DNA of 64,000 nt from an uncultured Oscillospiraceae bacterium (lineage in GTDB: Bacteria; Bacillota; Clostridia; Oscillospirales; Oscillospiraceae): the NCBI GenBank assembly GCA_934573735.1, contig CAKTMC010000001.1:62001-126000 (forward strand), in the 5' to 3' direction. The notes under the pieces are model-generated. The model searched no databases. It worked only from the letters and a program-made list of their open reading frames with translations, and was not told where the DNA came from. Every line of letters begins with the position of its first letter. The stretch's first letter is position 1. Below are positions 6,869-16,216 of this stretch, one piece after another. The translations under genes were made by a program, and so were the position numbers.

Positions 6869-9800
6869 TTACAGTTCAAAGAGGTTTATCTGGCTGCTTT
6901 CAGGCATATCGCCGAGCGCGCCGATGGCTTTCAGCTGCTCAAGATGCGTCTGGCTGACCTTCGGGCAATCCTGACCCAGCTCCTCCATGGAGATATATCT
7001 CTTGCCGCTGTTCTTTATGCGTCCGAGGTCGAGCGCCGCGGACTCACCGAGACCGGAAATTGCCACAAAGGGCGGGCGCAGTCTCTTTTCGTCGGCAATG
7101 AGGAACTTTGTGGAGTCCGACTCGTAGATATCTATCGGGGCAAACTCAAAGCCGCGCATATTGAACTCGTATACGGCCTCCAGCGTGACCAGCAGTTCCT
7201 CCTGGTTTGCAGTGAGGTCGCTGCGGCGGCGCATATCGTTTATGCGGCGGCGAACATCGTCCGTGCCGCCCGTCATCATGGCAGCGTCAAAGCCGCCCTT
7301 CTGACTGCGCCGGTAGAAATACGCCGAATAAAAGGCCAGCGGCTTATGCACCTTAAACCACGCTATCCTGAACGCCATCATAACATATGCGACCGCGTGC
7401 GCCTTCGGAAAAAGATAGGCTATCTTGCGGCATGACTCGATATACCAGTCCGGCACTCCCCTGTCGCGCATCTGCTGCTCCGCGTCTCCCGGGAATTCGC
7501 CGCTCTTTTTGACCTTGCCCTTACGCACGGCCTCCATGGTCTTAAAGGCCAGCGCCGGGGCAATGCCTACGGAGATGAGATAAATCATGATATCGTCGCG
7601 GCAGCCGACCGTCTCGTTAACGGTCGCAATGCCGTTTACTATAAGGTCGCGGATGTTGCCCGCCCAAACGTCGGTGCCGTGGGAGAAGCCGGAGAGCCTT
7701 ATCAGCGTGTCAAACTGCTTGGGCTGGGTATCGACAAGCATCTGCCTTGTAAAGGGCGTGCCGAACTCGGGGATGCCGATGGTGCCGGTCTTGCCGATTA
7801 TCGGGTCGTCGTCGGGCAGTCCGAGAATGGCGGGGCTTGTGAATATCGACATGGTTTCGGGGTCTGAAAGCAGTATCTTCTGCGCATCTACCCGTTCGCC
7901 CATCTGCTCGGAGAGATCCTCCATCATGCGTATCATGGTCGGGTCATCGTGACCGAGCTCGTCAAGCTTGAGGAGGTTTGCCTCCATGCAGTGATATTCA
8001 AAATGGGTGGTGATTATATCGCTGTTCGGGTCGTCCGCCGGGTGCTGCACGGGGCAGAAATCCGTCACGTCCATATCCTGCGGCACAACGACGAGCCCGC
8101 CGGGGTGCTGACCCGTGGTGCGCTTGATGCCGACGAGTCCGAGCGCAAGGCGGTTTTCCTCGGCCTTCGTCGTCTTTATCCCGCGCTCCTCAAGGTATTT
8201 CTTGACATAGCCGTAGGCGGTCTTTTCGGCAAGGGTACCGATGGTGCCGGCACGGAAAACATGGTCGGAGCCGAAAAGCGTCTCCGTATATTTATGCGCC
8301 TTAGCCTGATACTCGCCGGAGAAGTTGAGGTCGATATCCGGGGTCTTTTCGTTGCCGGGGAAGCCCAGAAACGTCTCAAACGGGATATCAAAGCCGTCCC
8401 TGTTCATGCGCGTTCCGCATTCGGGGCAGTCCTTCTCGGGCATATCCGCGCCGCAGCCGTAGCTGCCGTCGGTCACAAACTCGGAATGCTTGCACTTGGG
8501 GCAGACATAGTGCGGCGGCAGGGAGTTGACCTCCGTGATGCCGGACATGAAGGCGACCATGGACGAGCCGACCGAGCCTCGTGAGCCGACCAGATAGCCG
8601 TTTTCAAGCGAATTTTGAACCAGCTTCTGCGCACTCATATAGATAACGTCGTAATGGTGGTCGAGTATGGTGTTGAGCTCAACATCGACTCGGTCCTTGA
8701 CTATTGCGGGCGGCTCCTCGCCATAGATGCGGTGCATCTTCGAGTAAACCAGCTCCTTGAGCTGCTCGGCGGAGCGCTCTATCTTCGGCGGGAAGAGATC
8801 CTTCGGCAAGAGCTCTATCTCCTCGACCTGGTCTGCAATGGCGCGGGTATTCGTAATGACGACCTCACGCGCCACGTCCTCGCCCAGATACTCAAACTCC
8901 GCAAGCATCTCGTCGGTCGTGCGCAGATATATCGGGCAGCCGCGGTCGGCGTCGGAGAATTTCTTTGCCGCCTGCAAGATCTTGCGGTACTGCTCGTCCT
9001 CGGGGTCGAGAAAATGCACGTCGCTTGCCGCGATAACGGGCTTATTGAGCTTGCGTCCGAGCTCAAGTATAGTTCGGTTATAGTCCTGCAAAACGGACAC
9101 GTCCTTGACTACGCCGTTATCGACGAGAAAGCCGTTGTTGCATATGGGCTGTATCTCAAGATAGTCATAGAACGACGCGATCTTTTTCAGTTCCTTCTCG
9201 CTCGCGCCCTTCATCACCGCGCCGTACAGCTCGCCCATGCCGCAGGCGGAGCCGACGATGATGCCCTCGCGGTGCTGTATCAGCAGGCTCTTGGGTATGG
9301 TCGGGGAGCGGTGGAAGTATTTAAGATAGGACTGGGAAATCATCTCGTAGAGATTTTTAAGTCCCTTTTTGTTCTTTACCAGCAGCACCATATGATAGGT
9401 CTTGGCGACGTCGGTGCGGCGCAGAGAGTGGTACACCGTCTCGATATCGTCAACCGTCCGCGCTCCCTGCTGGCGCAGCATGGGGATAAACTTATCCATC
9501 ATGCGTGCAACGACCATCGCGTCGTCCGAGGCGCGGTGGTGATTGAACTGCGGGAGCTTGAGGTGGTTCGAGACGATATCCAGCTTAAAGCGCTTGAGCT
9601 CGGGCAGCAGAGCCTGAGACAGCGCCAGAGTGTCCAGAAACACCGGGGAGAATTTCAGCCCGCAGCGATTTGACGCGGCGGTCATGAAGCCGACGTCGAA
9701 ATGCGCGTTATGCGCGATGAGCGGTCTGTCCCCGGCAAAGTCCAGAAACATCTCCATGGCCTCTTTTTCAAGCGGCGCATCGGCAACGTCGCTGTCGCGT

Positions 9801-10891
9801 ATGCCGGTAAGCTGGGTTATATCGGGCGGGATATGCCGCTCGGGATTGACGAAGGTATTAAACTCCGCCTTTATCTCGCCGCCGGAGAATATGACCGCGC
9901 CTATCTCGGTCATGCGGTCGTTTATCGCGTTAAGTCCGGTAGTCTCAATATCGAAGGCGACAAACTCCGTGTCCAGCGGCAGCTTGCTCTTGCCGATCAC
10001 GGCGCTGTTGCCGTCCATATCGTTGACGAAGTAGGCTTCCATGCCGTAGATTATCTTGACTCCGTGCTTTTTGCCCGCCTTCCACATATCCGGGAAAGCC
10101 TGCGCTACGCCGTGGTCTGTGACGGCGATGGCGGGCATACCCCAGTATGCCGCACGCTCCACGACCTTCGCGGGATCGGTCAGCGCGTCGAGCGCGGAGA
10201 AGCGGGTATGCATATGCAGCTCCACACGCTTTTCCTCGGCGTTGTCGGGGCGTATGTAGCGCTTGCCCTTGACGATGTTTCTCGGGTCTATGACCATATC
10301 ATCGTCATATTTACTGTACATTACCTCGCCCTGAACGATGATGTGGTCGCCTATATTTATTTTATCGACAACGGATTTATCGTCATCGGAGCGGATAAAG
10401 CGCGATACCTTTATGGAGCTTGTCTTATCGGTTATGTCAAAGCCGAGCACCGCGCCGCCGCTCTTTTGCAGCAGGCGGCTCGATACGTCTACAACGTCGC
10501 CCTCGACCGTGACCTTGCCCGATTCGATGCTGAGCGTATTCATCGGCACGGGGCTTTGCTTTATCGCACGGCCGAAAAGCACCTCGCCCTTCGGCGGTCC
10601 GCCCGGTGCCGGCGCCTTACCGCTGGTCGCGGAGCTGGACGCAAGCTTCATTCGCGGGAAGTCCGGCACGATACCGACGCCGCTCAGCTCGTAGTCTGCC
10701 TTCAGGCGCTCACTGAGCACCTGAAGCTCCGCCGGGGAGGGCATGGACGCAAACCATGCGTTTACGGTCATCGTCCTCTCGGCGGCGTCTATCTGAACCT
10801 CGGTCACATACGCCTTATCAAGACCGCCGCAGTAGGACGCAAGCTCGCTGCATCCGCTGAATATCTCTAAAAACGGGGTATGTTCGCTCAT
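6869..10891 (-). CDS. polC: DNA polymerase III alpha subunit, PolC type
   Basis: 1340 residues. This is the main replicative polymerase of low-GC Gram-positives with a built-in 3'-5' exonuclease. Order: OB-fold (about 120-215), PHP domain starting VELHMHTRFSALDAL (about 223), inserted DEDD exonuclease FVAFDIETTGLN (about 309), zinc knuckle CPKCKHSEF...CPECGTR (about 795-830), palm motif TPDIDLNFSG (about 849), thumb/fingers, and a C-terminal clamp-binding end INLFEL. It is shorter at the N-terminus than the ~1440-residue Bacillus enzyme. A GTG lies one codon upstream, but the ATG at 10891 overlaps the ispG stop (TGATG) and has AAGGAG 5 bases before it. Last gene of the pyrH-polC operon. Confidence 0.97.
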   Translation of the reverse strand: MSEHTPFLEIFSGCSELASYCGGLDKAYVTEVQIDAAERTMTVNAWFASMPSPAELQVLSERLKADYELSGVGIVPDFPRMKLASSSATSGKAPAPGGPPKGEVLFGRAIKQSPVPMNTLSIESGKVTVEGDVVDVSSRLLQKSGGAVLGFDITDKTSSIKVSRFIRSDDDKSVVDKINIGDHIIVQGEVMYSKYDDDMVIDPRNIVKGKRYIRPDNAEEKRVELHMHTRFSALDALTDPAKVVERAAYWGMPAIAVTDHGVAQAFPDMWKAGKKHGVKIIYGMEAYFVNDMDGNSAVIGKSKLPLDTEFVAFDIETTGLNAINDRMTEIGAVIFSGGEIKAEFNTFVNPERHIPPDITQLTGIRDSDVADAPLEKEAMEMFLDFAGDRPLIAHNAHFDVGFMTAASNRCGLKFSPVFLDTLALSQALLPELKRFKLDIVSNHLKLPQFNHHRASDDAMVVARMMDKFIPMLRQQGARTVDDIETVYHSLRRTDVAKTYHMVLLVKNKKGLKNLYEMISQSYLKYFHRSPTIPKSLLIQHREGIIVGSACGMGELYGAVMKGASEKELKKIASFYDYLEIQPICNNGFLVDNGVVKDVSVLQDYNRTILELGRKLNKPVIAASDVHFLDPEDEQYRKILQAAKKFSDADRGCPIYLRTTDEMLAEFEYLGEDVAREVVITNTRAIADQVEEIELLPKDLFPPKIERSAEQLKELVYSKMHRIYGEEPPAIVKDRVDVELNTILDHHYDVIYMSAQKLVQNSLENGYLVGSRGSVGSSMVAFMSGITEVNSLPPHYVCPKCKHSEFVTDGSYGCGADMPEKDCPECGTRMNRDGFDIPFETFLGFPGNEKTPDIDLNFSGEYQAKAHKYTETLFGSDHVFRAGTIGTLAEKTAYGYVKKYLEERGIKTTKAEENRLALGLVGIKRTTGQHPGGLVVVPQDMDVTDFCPVQHPADDPNSDIITTHFEYHCMEANLLKLDELGHDDPTMIRMMEDLSEQMGERVDAQKILLSDPETMSIFTSPAILGLPDDDPIIGKTGTIGIPEFGTPFTRQMLVDTQPKQFDTLIRLSGFSHGTDVWAGNIRDLIVNGIATVNETVGCRDDIMIYLISVGIAPALAFKTMEAVRKGKVKKSGEFPGDAEQQMRDRGVPDWYIESCRKIAYLFPKAHAVAYVMMAFRIAWFKVHKPLAFYSAYFYRRSQKGGFDAAMMTGGTDDVRRRINDMRRRSDLTANQEELLVTLEAVYEFNMRGFEFAPIDIYESDSTKFLIADEKRLRPPFVAISGLGESAALDLGRIKNSGKRYISMEELGQDCPKVSQTHLEQLKAIGALGDMPESSQINLFEL

Positions 10892-11949
10892 CACTGCTCC
10901 TTATCGTTTTCAATAAGCTCTATAAGCGCGTCGCAGAGGCGCTCATAGGGATATGTACCGAGCACCTGCCCCTTTTTGAACAGTATGCCCTTGCCCTTGC
11001 CGCCTGCAATGCCGTAGTCGGCCTCGCGCGCCTCGCCGGGACCGTTTACGACGCAGCCCATGACCGCGACCGTGATATCCCGGTCAAGCCCTCTGACCCG
11101 CTCCTCCACCTGCTTTGCAAGGGATATCAGGTCAATTTCCGTCCTGCCGCAGGTCGGGCAGGAGACGAACTTCACGCCGCCGGAGCGAAGCCCCGCCGCC
11201 TTAAGTATCGCCATTCCGGCTGCGACCTCGCGCACGGGGTCCGCCGTGAGGGAGACGCGAATGGTATCGCCTATGCCCTCGCATAGAAGCGTCCCGATGC
11301 CGACGGCGGACTGTATCGTCCCGTTCCACTCCGTACCCGTCTCGGTCACGCCGAGATGCAGTGGATATGGGAAAATCTCCGCCGCCATACGATAGCTTGC
11401 TATTGTCAGCGGCACGGAGGAGGTCTTGAGCGACAGGCAAATATCGTCAAAGCCGAATTTATTGAGAAGCTCTATATGTCCTCTCGCGCTCTCGACCATT
11501 GCCTCCGGGCAGGGGTGCCCGTACTTTTCCAAAAGCCGAGCCTCAAGGCTGCCCGCGTTGACGCCGATGCGTATCGGGATATTACGCGCAGCGCAGGCCT
11601 CCGCCACGGCTCTGACGTTTTCCTCCCCGCCGATATTGCCGGGATTTATGCGTATCTTATCAATGCCGCGCGCCGCCGCCTCAAGCGCAAGGCGGTAATC
11701 AAAGTGAATATCGGCGACAAGCGGCATATCGACGCGCTCCTTTATAGCCGATATTGCGCGGGCAGACTCCATATCCGGCACCGCGACGCGGACTATATCG
11801 CAGCCTGCGGCGGCAAAGGCGCGTATCTGCGCCACCGTCGCCTCGACGTCCCATGTTCTGGTGTTGCACATCGACTGGACGGAGACCTGTGCCCCGCCGC
11901 CGACGGCAAGACCGCCTACGTTTATCTGTTTTGTATTTTCTCTTTTCAT
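10891..11949 (-). CDS. ispG: 4-hydroxy-3-methylbut-2-enyl-diphosphate synthase (flavodoxin)
   Basis: 352 residues. Penultimate step of the MEP isoprenoid pathway: it converts MEcPP to HMBPP using a 4Fe-4S cluster. TIM-barrel start SVQSMCNTRTWDVEAT; cluster ligands in CPTCGRTEID (about 267) and GCVVNGPGEA (about 302). Full family length. Starts within the rseP stop (TGATG) and overlaps polC the same way. With dxr and uppS in the same operon it links precursor supply to undecaprenyl carrier synthesis. Confidence 0.97.
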   Translation of the reverse strand: MKRENTKQINVGGLAVGGGAQVSVQSMCNTRTWDVEATVAQIRAFAAAGCDIVRVAVPDMESARAISAIKERVDMPLVADIHFDYRLALEAAARGIDKIRINPGNIGGEENVRAVAEACAARNIPIRIGVNAGSLEARLLEKYGHPCPEAMVESARGHIELLNKFGFDDICLSLKTSSVPLTIASYRMAAEIFPYPLHLGVTETGTEWNGTIQSAVGIGTLLCEGIGDTIRVSLTADPVREVAAGMAILKAAGLRSGGVKFVSCPTCGRTEIDLISLAKQVEERVRGLDRDITVAVMGCVVNGPGEAREADYGIAGGKGKGILFKKGQVLGTYPYERLCDALIELIENDKEQ

Positions 11950-13007
11950 CAGCCTGTCACTATCCTGATAATATCATTGAACATAACAAAGACCATCAGC
12001 GCCAGCAGCAGCACCATGCCCGCGGCGTGAATATAGCCCTCGTACTTCGGGTTGAGCTTTTTGCGTGTTATCGCTTCTATAATACAGGTTATGAGCAGCA
12101 GGAAAACTCTGCCGCCGTCAAGCGCCGGTATGGGCAGCATATTCATAATGGCAAGGTTTACGGCGATAAATGCGCCCAGATAGAAAATACTGAACATCGC
12201 ATCGCCGACCGACGCCGCCTTCTCGCCCGTCTCCGCCATCATATCGACAATGCCGACGGGTCCTGCCATGTCCTTGACTCCGACGTTGCCGCTGAACAGC
12301 TCCGAAAGACCGAGCCAGACCCAGCGTGAAAACTCCATACAGGTGTTCCATGTATTTTCAAGCTTTGCGCCGAGCGTCGCCCTCTCGACTCCGAACTGGA
12401 AGCCGTACATCTTGCTCTCGTAGCCCTCATACTCAAGCGGCACAAGCTCAAAATCCTCAAGCTTCACCTTCTTGCCGTCGCGGATGACTACGATATCATA
12501 GCTTCCGTCGCCCTTGGAGATGAAGTCTGACACATCGTAATACTGGTATATCCTGTGCCCGTCGATGCTGTAAATGCGGTCGCCCTGCTGAAAGCCCTCG
12601 GCGCTCTCATAGGGGCAGCCCTCGATAAAGCCGGCAAGCACCGGCACACGGAAGGCCTGAGCATTTGCGTAGAGGCAGGCGACGATAACAAAGCCCAGCA
12701 CGAAGTTCATAAACGAGCCTGCTGCAAGGATTATCACGCGCTTCCACGCAGCCTGATTTGTAAAGGCGCGCGGATCCTTCGACTCCTCGTCCTCGCCCGT
12801 CATGGCGCAGAAGCCTCCGAAGGGGATACAGCGCAGGGAATAGGTCGTCTCGCCCTTCTGCTTTTTGAATATGGCGGGGCCCATGCCTACCGCAAACTCC
12901 TCCACGCGCACGCCGCAGGCCTTTGCAGCCGCGAAATGACCAAGCTCGTGGATGATGATAAGCACGCCGAAGATTAAAACCGCTATGAGGATATAGAGAA
13001 TTGTCAT
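11949..13007 (-). CDS. rseP: Site-2 protease, RseP/RasP family
   Basis: 352 residues. Zinc metalloprotease that cuts substrates within the membrane. HELGHFAAAK (about residue 21) carries the HExxH zinc motif in the first membrane helix. A PDZ domain (about 115-195) includes GFQQGDRIYSIDG, and NMLPIPALDGGRV (about 290) supplies the third zinc ligand Asp. Four membrane segments are visible. In sporeformers and other Firmicutes the family cleaves anti-sigma factors and leftover signal peptides. Start ATG overlaps the dxr stop (ATGA). Confidence 0.96.
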   Translation of the reverse strand: MTILYILIAVLIFGVLIIIHELGHFAAAKACGVRVEEFAVGMGPAIFKKQKGETTYSLRCIPFGGFCAMTGEDEESKDPRAFTNQAAWKRVIILAAGSFMNFVLGFVIVACLYANAQAFRVPVLAGFIEGCPYESAEGFQQGDRIYSIDGHRIYQYYDVSDFISKGDGSYDIVVIRDGKKVKLEDFELVPLEYEGYESKMYGFQFGVERATLGAKLENTWNTCMEFSRWVWLGLSELFSGNVGVKDMAGPVGIVDMMAETGEKAASVGDAMFSIFYLGAFIAVNLAIMNMLPIPALDGGRVFLLLITCIIEAITRKKLNPKYEGYIHAAGMVLLLALMVFVMFNDIIRIVTG

Positions 13008-14152
13008 TTTGAATAATGCTCCCTGACAAAGGCTCTGGCGGCGGCATCCGCTGCCAGAATGGTCTCAAGATCTGCCTCCTGCGCACTGCCGAGCGCATCA
13101 ACAGCGGCGGCGGCGCAGTCATAAATTCTGTTATAGCCCAGCTTATGCTGCAAAAACAGCCCGACCGCGACCTCGTTTGCCGCGCTCATCACGCAGGGCA
13201 CGGTGCCTCCCGCTCTTGCAGCGTCCATAGCAAGACGCAGGCAGGGGGTCTTTTCGTAGTCCGGCGCCTCAAAGCTGAGATCCTTCAGCCTCCGGAAGTC
13301 GAGCCTGTCAAACATCGACTCGCGGCGCTCCGGATATGTCAGCGCAAGCTGAATGGGAAGCCCCATGTCCGGCACGCCGAGCTGGGCGATGACCGTACCG
13401 TCAACAAGCTCTACCATAGAGTGTATGACGCTCTGCGGGTGTATTACCACCTCAATATCATCCGGAGTCACGCCGAAAAGATGCATGGCCTCGATAAATT
13501 CAAGCCCCTTGTTCATCATCGTTGCGCTGTCAACGGATATCTTTGCGCCCATGCTCCAGTTGGGATGCTTTACCGCCTGCTCGGGAGTGACCTCCTCAAG
13601 CTCGGCGCGCGCCCTGCCTCTGAACGGACCGCCGGAGCCGGTGAGCAATATTTTTCTCAGCTCATCCCTGCCGCGCCCCATAAGGCACTGGAATATCGCG
13701 GAATGTTCGGAATCGACCGGGACTATCTCCGCGCCCTTTTCCTTGGCGCGGCGCATGACGATGCTGCCGGCGCAGACAAGCGTTTCCTTGTTTGCAAGCG
13801 CGATACGCTTTTTCTCGTCGATGGCGGCAAGCGTAGGCTTGAGTCCGACAGCGCCGGACACCGCCGTAACCACGCAGTCGCTCGAAGGGAGCGTTGCGGC
13901 CTCGATAAGCCCCGCCATGCCGGAGCCTACGCGGATATCGGTATCCGCAACGGCAATTTTGAACTGCCTTGCCGCGTCCTCGTCATAGACCGCGACAAAT
14001 TCCGGCTTTAATCTCCTCGCCTGCTCCTCGAGCATATCTATTTTTCTGTTCGCGGTCAGCGCCGAGACGCGCATACCGATATGCTCGGCAACCGCGATGG
14101 TCTGCCGTCCGATGGAGCCGGTGCAGCCCAGTATTGAAATGGAATTTACCAT
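13004..14152 (-). CDS. dxr: 1-deoxy-D-xylulose 5-phosphate reductoisomerase
   Basis: 382 residues, full length. Second enzyme of the MEP pathway, NADPH-dependent. N-terminal Rossmann motif ILGCTGSIGRQT, then ALANKETLVCAG and VDSEHSAIFQCL with the metal ligands Asp-Ser-Glu, and the GSGGPFRG loop. Cytosolic. It follows the alkylation-repair gene by 24 bases and overlaps rseP by 4. Together with ispG and uppS in one operon it covers steps of isoprenoid and carrier-lipid synthesis. Confidence 0.97.
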   Translation of the reverse strand: MVNSISILGCTGSIGRQTIAVAEHIGMRVSALTANRKIDMLEEQARRLKPEFVAVYDEDAARQFKIAVADTDIRVGSGMAGLIEAATLPSSDCVVTAVSGAVGLKPTLAAIDEKKRIALANKETLVCAGSIVMRRAKEKGAEIVPVDSEHSAIFQCLMGRGRDELRKILLTGSGGPFRGRARAELEEVTPEQAVKHPNWSMGAKISVDSATMMNKGLEFIEAMHLFGVTPDDIEVVIHPQSVIHSMVELVDGTVIAQLGVPDMGLPIQLALTYPERRESMFDRLDFRRLKDLSFEAPDYEKTPCLRLAMDAARAGGTVPCVMSAANEVAVGLFLQHKLGYNRIYDCAAAAVDALGSAQEADLETILAADAAARAFVREHYSK

Positions 14153-14176
14153 GGCAATCCCTCTTTTTATCTTTCT

Positions 14177-14872
14177 TTATACGCGGAGAGTGCGCAGATA
14201 TACCTTGTGCTCCGCGCTCACGCGATAGCTCTCCACAGCCTTTTGTATGCTCTTGTTATGCGTCCACGGCTCAAGGCGGCGCTGCTCGATATAGGGCAGA
14301 AATTCCGCGTAGTTCAGGGCAAGCCCCGTGGCGAAGTACCACGCCTGCATCATGCGCAGATAATAGCCCTCGTCCCCGGTGAACTTATCATTCCCCGCCG
14401 AGGCTGCCATATCCGCGTATTCCGTCCGGAAATCCGCTCCGAGATAGTGGCGCATGAGAAGATTTATCGCGTAGCGCCGCGTGTACATATGCTCGGACGA
14501 AATCCAGCGGCGAATGTTCCCCATAAGCTCCGTCTTATGCTTTGCAAAGACCTTGGGGCTGAGCTGGTCGCAGTTTGCCCAGTTATCGATATAGGGCAAG
14601 TATCTCTCAAGCTCGCGCAGGCAGGCGGCATAATCCCCTATGCGCTCTATCAGAAAGCCGTGCAGAGCGTTTTCCTCAAGGTATTCGTGCGGCAGGGAGC
14701 GCATAAATTTCTCTGCCGCCTCCGTGCCGGAAAGCTCCCTTGCCATGGCGCGCAGCAGCGGAGTGCGCACACCGATGACCCGCTCGGGCGCTACGCCGGG
14801 CAGGAGCCTTGAGTTAAATCGCTGAAACTCCTCGTCCCGCAGGGCAAAGAGCCGATTTTGAAGCTCCGTCAC
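14177..14872 (-). CDS. DNA alkylation repair protein (AlkC/AlkD-like HEAT-repeat glycosylase)
   Basis: 231 residues, all-helical. VIGVRTPLLRAMARELS and YIDNWANCDQLSPKVFAKHK are characteristic of the AlkD-type family that removes bulky N3/N7-alkylated bases without flipping them. The Trp/Asp pair in DNWANCDQ corresponds to the conserved catalytic region. GTG start at 14872 overlaps the uppS stop (GTGA). In related operons cdsA usually occupies the place between uppS and dxr; here this repair gene is there instead. Confidence 0.88.
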   Translation of the reverse strand: MTELQNRLFALRDEEFQRFNSRLLPGVAPERVIGVRTPLLRAMARELSGTEAAEKFMRSLPHEYLEENALHGFLIERIGDYAACLRELERYLPYIDNWANCDQLSPKVFAKHKTELMGNIRRWISSEHMYTRRYAINLLMRHYLGADFRTEYADMAASAGNDKFTGDEGYYLRMMQAWYFATGLALNYAEFLPYIEQRRLEPWTHNKSIQKAVESYRVSAEHKVYLRTLRV

Positions 14873-15618
14873 GGATTTTTTACCCCGCCGTAGCGTCTGT
14901 CACGGTGCTTGAAGGCGGCAATGGCCTTATCAAGCTCATGCGGCGTGAAGTCCGGCCAGAGCACATCCGTGAAGTAAAACTCCGAATACGCGCACTGCCA
15001 GAGCAGAAAGTTTGATATTCTCTGCTCTCCGCCCGGACGGATAAGCAGGTCGGGGTCGGGTATTCCGGCGGAATAGAGATAGCCGGAAAACTGCTCCTCG
15101 CTGAGCTCGCCCTCGGTCTTGCCCTCGGCAAAGTCGCGGGCATAGCTCTTTGCGGCATGGATTATCTCGTCGCGTCCGCCGTAATTGAGGCAAATATTTG
15201 CCTGAAAGCCCTGATAGCGCTCGGATATCTCGTTGGTCTTTGCAACAAGCTGCTGAAGCTCCGGGCTGAGCGCCGTTACGTCGCCGAATACTCTCATGCG
15301 TATCTTGTCGCGCTCCATGGTGTCTATCGCTTCATGCAGATACTTTTCAAGCAGCTTCATGATGGACTTGACCTCGTCCTCGGGGCGCTTCCAGTTTTCG
15401 GTCGAGAAGGCGTAGACGGTGAGATAATCAACGCCGATGTCCTTGCAGTAGGTCGCAATTTTTCTGAAATTCTCTGAACCGGCGGCGTGTCCCGCGGTTC
15501 TCGGCAGACCGCGCTTTTTTGCCCAGCGGCCGTTGCCGTCAAGTATAATGGCAATATGGCGGGGAAGGCCGGATGTCTCCCGCTCCCCCGCCGTATTTCT
15601 CTTTTTGAACAAAGACAT
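14869..15618 (-). CDS. uppS: Isoprenyl transferase (undecaprenyl diphosphate synthase)
   Basis: About 249 residues. Condenses IPP with farnesyl-PP to make the C55 lipid carrier for cell wall synthesis. HIAIILDGNGRWAKKRGLPR contains the catalytic Asp and diphosphate-binding Arg. Further motifs are YAFSTENWKRP and DLLIRPGGEQRISNFLLWQ. Starts at ATG 15618 (MSLFKK). An upstream TTG at 15627 would give a 4-base overlap with frr (TTGA), like other junctions of this operon, so the true start is open. Confidence 0.96.
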   Translation of the reverse strand: MSLFKKRNTAGERETSGLPRHIAIILDGNGRWAKKRGLPRTAGHAAGSENFRKIATYCKDIGVDYLTVYAFSTENWKRPEDEVKSIMKLLEKYLHEAIDTMERDKIRMRVFGDVTALSPELQQLVAKTNEISERYQGFQANICLNYGGRDEIIHAAKSYARDFAEGKTEGELSEEQFSGYLYSAGIPDPDLLIRPGGEQRISNFLLWQCAYSEFYFTDVLWPDFTPHELDKAIAAFKHRDRRYGGVKNP

Positions 15619-15623
15619 TTTCG

Positions 15624-16175
15624 TCAAATCTCGGTAAGCTCTTTTTCCTTGGCGGCGATTATCTTGTCTATCTCCTTGGAATAATCGTCGGTGAGCTTCT
15701 GGATATCCTTTTCGGCGTTCTTGTAATCATCCTCGGTTATCTCGGACGCCTTCTGCTGCTTCTTGAACTTTTCAATGGCCTCACGGCGGACGTTTCTTAT
15801 GGCTACCTTGTATTCCTCGCCGTACTTCTTGGTCTGCTTGACAAGCTCCTTACGGCGCTCCTCGGTAAGCGGCGGGAACACGAGACGGATCATGCGGCCG
15901 TCGTTCTGAGGATTGATGCCGAGATCGGAGGCAAGAATGGCTTTCTCGATGCCCTTGAGGATGCTTGCGTCCCAGGGCTGTATCAGCAGAGAGCGGGGGT
16001 CGGGAGTGGCGATGGACGCGACCTGCTGTATGGGCGTGGGAGAGCCGTAATAATCGACCTCTATCTGGTCGAGCACTGCGGCATTGGCACGGCCGGCGCG
16101 GATAGTTGCGAGCTGAGTGCCGAGCGCTTCACAGGTCTTTTTCATCTTGGTTTCAAATTCTTTGTAGTCAGACAT
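15624..16175 (-). CDS. frr: Ribosome recycling factor
   Basis: 183 residues, family length about 185. Splits post-termination ribosomes together with EF-G. Three-helix bundle pattern with the conserved GRANAAVLDQIEVDYYGSPT and PQNDGRMIRLVFPPLTEERR. ATG 16175 is preceded by GGAGG 7 bases upstream. It lies 41 bases after pyrH, the classic pyrH-frr order. Confidence 0.98.
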   Translation of the reverse strand: MSDYKEFETKMKKTCEALGTQLATIRAGRANAAVLDQIEVDYYGSPTPIQQVASIATPDPRSLLIQPWDASILKGIEKAILASDLGINPQNDGRMIRLVFPPLTEERRKELVKQTKKYGEEYKVAIRNVRREAIEKFKKQQKASEITEDDYKNAEKDIQKLTDDYSKEIDKIIAAKEKELTEI

Positions 16176-16216
16176 GGTTTTACCTCCGTTTATGTTGATT
16201 ATGTTGATTTAATTGC

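Noticed and set aside
7949..10870. Several long plus-strand frames opposite polC
   Set aside because: polC carries every expected catalytic motif on the minus strand; the opposite frames have no recognisable domain or SD.
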